A stretch of 7,128 nt of DNA from an uncultured Erysipelotrichaceae bacterium (GTDB lineage: Bacteria > Bacillota_I > Bacilli_A > RFN20 > CAG-826): assembly GCA_900321535.1 (NCBI GenBank), contig ONWJ01000124.1:1-7128 (forward strand). Direction: 5' to 3'. The position numbers and the translations under genes were made by a program. The notes below the pieces were generated by a model. It was not told the origin of the DNA, did no database searches, and saw only the letters and a program-made list of their open reading frames with translations. This document shows positions 5,022 to 7,128 of the stretch, piece by piece. How positions within the stretch are numbered: position 1 is the first letter of the stretch; each line of letters starts with the position of its first letter.

Positions 5022-5027
5022 TATAGT
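5022..5027 (+). promoter_or_regulatory. Candidate -10 box for rnjA
   Basis: TATAGT lies after the def terminator and about 57 bases before the rnjA start. The predicted transcript begins near 5034, leaving a leader of about 50 bases with the Shine-Dalgarno GAGG at 5074-5077. The -35 region is weak, so the exact box is uncertain. Confidence 0.45.
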
Positions 5028-5084
5028 ATACCTAACGAGCCGCCAAATAGTCGTGATACGTTTGTTATTTCGTGAGGATTTGCT

Positions 5085-6758
5085 ATGAAGGATTCACCGA
5101 TTTCCATTTATGCCCTTGGAGGGCTAGGTGAAGTAGGCAAAAATACCTACTGCATCGAATCCGATCGCTCCATCATCTTAATTGATGCGGGTGTTCGTTT
5201 TCCTGAAGCCACGCTTCCAGGCGTGGATTATGTCATTCCTGATTACACCTATCTCAAAAACAATCGCGGCAAAATCAAGGCTCTTTTCATCACTCACGGA
5301 CACGAAGACCATATCGGCGGCATCCCGTTCTTGCTTCGCTCAGTACATATCCCAGCGATCTACGCGCCACGCCTTGCCGCAGCACTCATCAAACATAAAT
5401 TAGAAGATTCTCGCTTCCGTGACCCGGTTAATATTTTCGAATTTGATTCCGACACCGTCGTTCCGATCGGCGACGATTTCAAGGTTTCCTTCTTCCGCGT
5501 CACCCACTCCATCCCGGATTCTTTCGGTGTCTGCGTTGATACCGCGCAAGGAAGAATCGTTGAAACCGGTGACTTCAAAATTGACCTTACTCCAGTTGGA
5601 CCGAACTTCGAGCTTGATAAACTTTCTAAGTTAGGCTCAGAAGGCGTTGACCTCTTGATGGCGGATTCCACCAACGCGGAAATCGAAGGTTACACCCCAA
5701 GTGAAACCGCAGTCAGAGCAGGCGTAGAAGAAGTGTTCGACCAAGCTCCTGGCCGTATCATCGTCTCCACCTTCTCTTCCAACATCAACCGTATTCAGCA
5801 AGTCGTTGAAATCGCGATTGAGCATAACCGCAAGATCTGCGTCTTGGGCCGCTCGATGAAAAACGTCATCGGCATTGCCCGTCAATATGGTTATATCAAA
5901 ATCCCTGATTCCTCTTTGATTGAGGAAACCTCACTCCGTGATTATAAGAGCATGGAAATCTGCATCTTATGCACTGGCAGCCAAGGCGAACCGATGGCGG
6001 CACTCTCTCGTATCGTCAACGGCGACAACAAAAACACCACGATCTATCCTGGTGATACGGTCGTCTTCTCCTCCAACCCGATTCCGGGGAACGGCGCGCT
6101 TGTTGACCGACTCGTCAATAAGCTGGTTAAGATGGGGGCGGACGTGAAGCAAAACTCTCTCGCGTTCTCTCTTCACTCCTCTGGCCACCCGAGCCGTCAA
6201 GAGCTTCGTTTGCTCCAACGTCTTGCTAAGCCAAAGAACTTCATGCCGGTCCACGGCGAGTACCGAATGCTCAAATTACATGGCGAAATCGCTGCAGAAC
6301 TCGGCTTAATGAAGGAAAATATCTTCATCTGCGATAATGGAGATATCCTCCAACTCTATAACCACAAGGTCACTCGCGGAGGGCATGTCCCGGCTGAGGA
6401 TATCTATATCGACGGCATGGATTTAGACGGCGTTTCTAACCTCACCATGAACGATAGAGCCACCTTGAAGTCTGACGGCATGGTTACGGTTTTCATGACG
6501 ATCGACCCCAAGAAGAACAAAGTTCTCGTGCCTCCAACAGTCTACGCTCGCGGCTTCAATGAAAACGCGGAAGACCACGTCATCCGCCACTCACAGATGC
6601 GTGCTATAGAAGCACTAGATAACTTGATGCAGAACCGCGCGAATTTCGCCGAGATCAAGACGACCATGAAGATGGTTCTTTCGAAATACATCGAGCGCAA
6701 AACGGGACGTCGCCCGATGATCATCCCTATCATCATGTCCACCGAAGGCACCGTATAA
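5085..6758 (+). CDS. rnjA: Ribonuclease J
   Basis: RNase J is a metallo-beta-lactamase/beta-CASP ribonuclease with 5'-3' exonuclease and endonuclease activity in mRNA decay and rRNA maturation. The 557-residue length is typical. The zinc motif HGHEDH (71-76) is complete, as are H141 (VTHSIPDS), D163 (TGDFKID) and H390 (PVHGEYRML). The beta-CASP region carries CTGSQGEPMAAL (296-307) and HSSGHPSRQEL (364-374). A full C-terminal domain follows (about 450-557). The start has GAGG seven bases upstream. No small rpoY gene lies in front of it, unlike in Bacillus. Only one RNase J is in the window, so whether a second (rnjB-like) paralogue exists cannot be judged. The maf gene follows after three bases and should be co-transcribed. 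Confidence 0.97.
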   Translation: MKDSPISIYALGGLGEVGKNTYCIESDRSIILIDAGVRFPEATLPGVDYVIPDYTYLKNNRGKIKALFITHGHEDHIGGIPFLLRSVHIPAIYAPRLAAALIKHKLEDSRFRDPVNIFEFDSDTVVPIGDDFKVSFFRVTHSIPDSFGVCVDTAQGRIVETGDFKIDLTPVGPNFELDKLSKLGSEGVDLLMADSTNAEIEGYTPSETAVRAGVEEVFDQAPGRIIVSTFSSNINRIQQVVEIAIEHNRKICVLGRSMKNVIGIARQYGYIKIPDSSLIEETSLRDYKSMEICILCTGSQGEPMAALSRIVNGDNKNTTIYPGDTVVFSSNPIPGNGALVDRLVNKLVKMGADVKQNSLAFSLHSSGHPSRQELRLLQRLAKPKNFMPVHGEYRMLKLHGEIAAELGLMKENIFICDNGDILQLYNHKVTRGGHVPAEDIYIDGMDLDGVSNLTMNDRATLKSDGMVTVFMTIDPKKNKVLVPPTVYARGFNENAEDHVIRHSQMRAIEALDNLMQNRANFAEIKTTMKMVLSKYIERKTGRRPMIIPIIMSTEGTV

Positions 6759-6761
6759 GCC

Positions 6762-7128
6762 ATGTTCATCCTCGCATCCGGTTCTCCTAGAAGAAAAGAA
6801 CTATTAAAGAAAGTCATCCATGAATTCACAATCATCGTCCCCGATGTCGATGAGCGGATTTTGCATTTGCCCGCCAAAGATTTAGCGGCTGAAGAAAGCC
6901 GACTGAAGGCATATGCGATTTCTGCTCGTTATCCAGATGATGAGGTGCTTGCCTGCGACACCATCGTCGTTTTAGATGGGGAAGTATTAGGTAAGCCGCA
7001 AGACGAAGCGGAAGCCTTTGATATGCTTAAACGTCAATCAGGGAAGAAACAAACCGTTCTTTCCGGTTACACCTATATCGGCAAAGGAAAAGAAATCACC
7101 CGTACCGTTGCAACCGATGTTTATTTCA
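6762..7128 (+). CDS. maf: Maf-family nucleotide pyrophosphatase, 3' end cut off by window edge
   Basis: Maf proteins are cytoplasmic nucleoside triphosphate pyrophosphatases that hydrolyse dTTP, UTP and modified nucleotides; in Bacillus Maf has been linked to septum formation. The first 122 codons are visible and open to the edge; family length is about 190. The N-terminus MFILASGSPRRKELL (1-15) is the family signature loop. ACDTIVVLDGEVLGKP (64-79) carries the catalytic Asp region, with C65 where Ala is usual. A segment MLKRQSGKKQTVLSGYTY (88-105) matches the substrate-contact region. There is no close Shine-Dalgarno (GAAGG is 13 bases away), and the ATG is three bases after the rnjA stop, so translation probably depends on coupling to rnjA. 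Confidence 0.93.
   Translation, partial: MFILASGSPRRKELLKKVIHEFTIIVPDVDERILHLPAKDLAAEESRLKAYAISARYPDDEVLACDTIVVLDGEVLGKPQDEAEAFDMLKRQSGKKQTVLSGYTYIGKGKEITRTVATDVYF

Noticed and set aside
4990..5084. A small rpoY (RNA polymerase epsilon) gene expected before rnjA as in Bacillus.
   Set aside because: The gap between the def terminator and rnjA is under 100 bases and has no suitable reading frame.
5360..5674. Antisense open frames inside rnjA, here and at 5637-5885, 5967-6254 and 6542-6877.
   Set aside because: They lie opposite conserved RNase J coding sequence, have no recognisable domains or ribosome sites, and are best explained by codon bias.
1..7128. Search by eye for insertion sequences, CRISPR repeats, attachment sites next to the tRNA, and toxin-antitoxin or defence genes.
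   Set aside because: No direct repeat of the tRNA 3' end, no integrase or transposase, and no repeat array is visible; the genes are mostly housekeeping.

Overview
The window looks like ordinary chromosome from a Bacillota (Firmicutes) bacterium, most likely an uncultured member of the Bacilli or a relative of the Erysipelotrichia/Mollicutes lineage. The evidence is the gene content and order: ylbF-rsmD-coaD and def next to rnjA are both Bacillus-type neighbourhoods, and the window also carries a YitT/DUF2179 protein, a type 2 peptide deformylase and RNase J. Base composition is moderate, with GC in the mid-40s percent by eye. The standard bacterial code applies: tryptophan is TGG and rsmD ends in TGA. 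The species cannot be named from this sequence.

Layout. 1-87 is the 3' part of a serine tRNA with anticodon CGA, followed by a terminator (101-130). 191-1261 (minus) is a YitT-family membrane protein with its own terminator (134-156) back to back with the tRNA terminator. 1444-2346 (plus) is a membrane-anchored, thioredoxin-like extracytoplasmic protein. It has a strong promoter, an adjoining palindrome, a 5' leader hairpin and very biased codon use. 2397-2960 (plus) is a short, apparently catalytically dead relative of the laccase-fold (YfiH/PgeF/YlmD) proteins. 2970-4349 (minus) is the compact operon ylbF-rsmD-coaD, with overlapping genes. 4393-4944 (plus) is peptide deformylase with a strong terminator. 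5085-6758 (plus) is RNase J, followed after 3 bases by a maf gene that runs off the right edge. No gene-free stretch exceeds 300 bases; the longest is about 180 bases (1262-1443).

Function. The majority of the window is core housekeeping: translation (tRNA-Ser, deformylase, 16S rRNA methylation by RsmD), coenzyme A synthesis (CoaD), RNA turnover (RNase J, possibly the YlbF-family RNase regulator) and nucleotide sanitation (Maf). The two less ordinary genes are the thioredoxin-like protein at 1444 and the degenerate laccase-fold protein at 2397.

I found no mobile element, CRISPR array, toxin-antitoxin or defence system, and no clear new multi-gene system. The more interesting signals are regulatory. 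Several first genes of transcription units have a -10 box almost touching the start codon and no Shine-Dalgarno, suggesting leaderless mRNAs. The convergent gene pair at 2397-3446 seems to place each gene's terminator inside the other gene's coding end.
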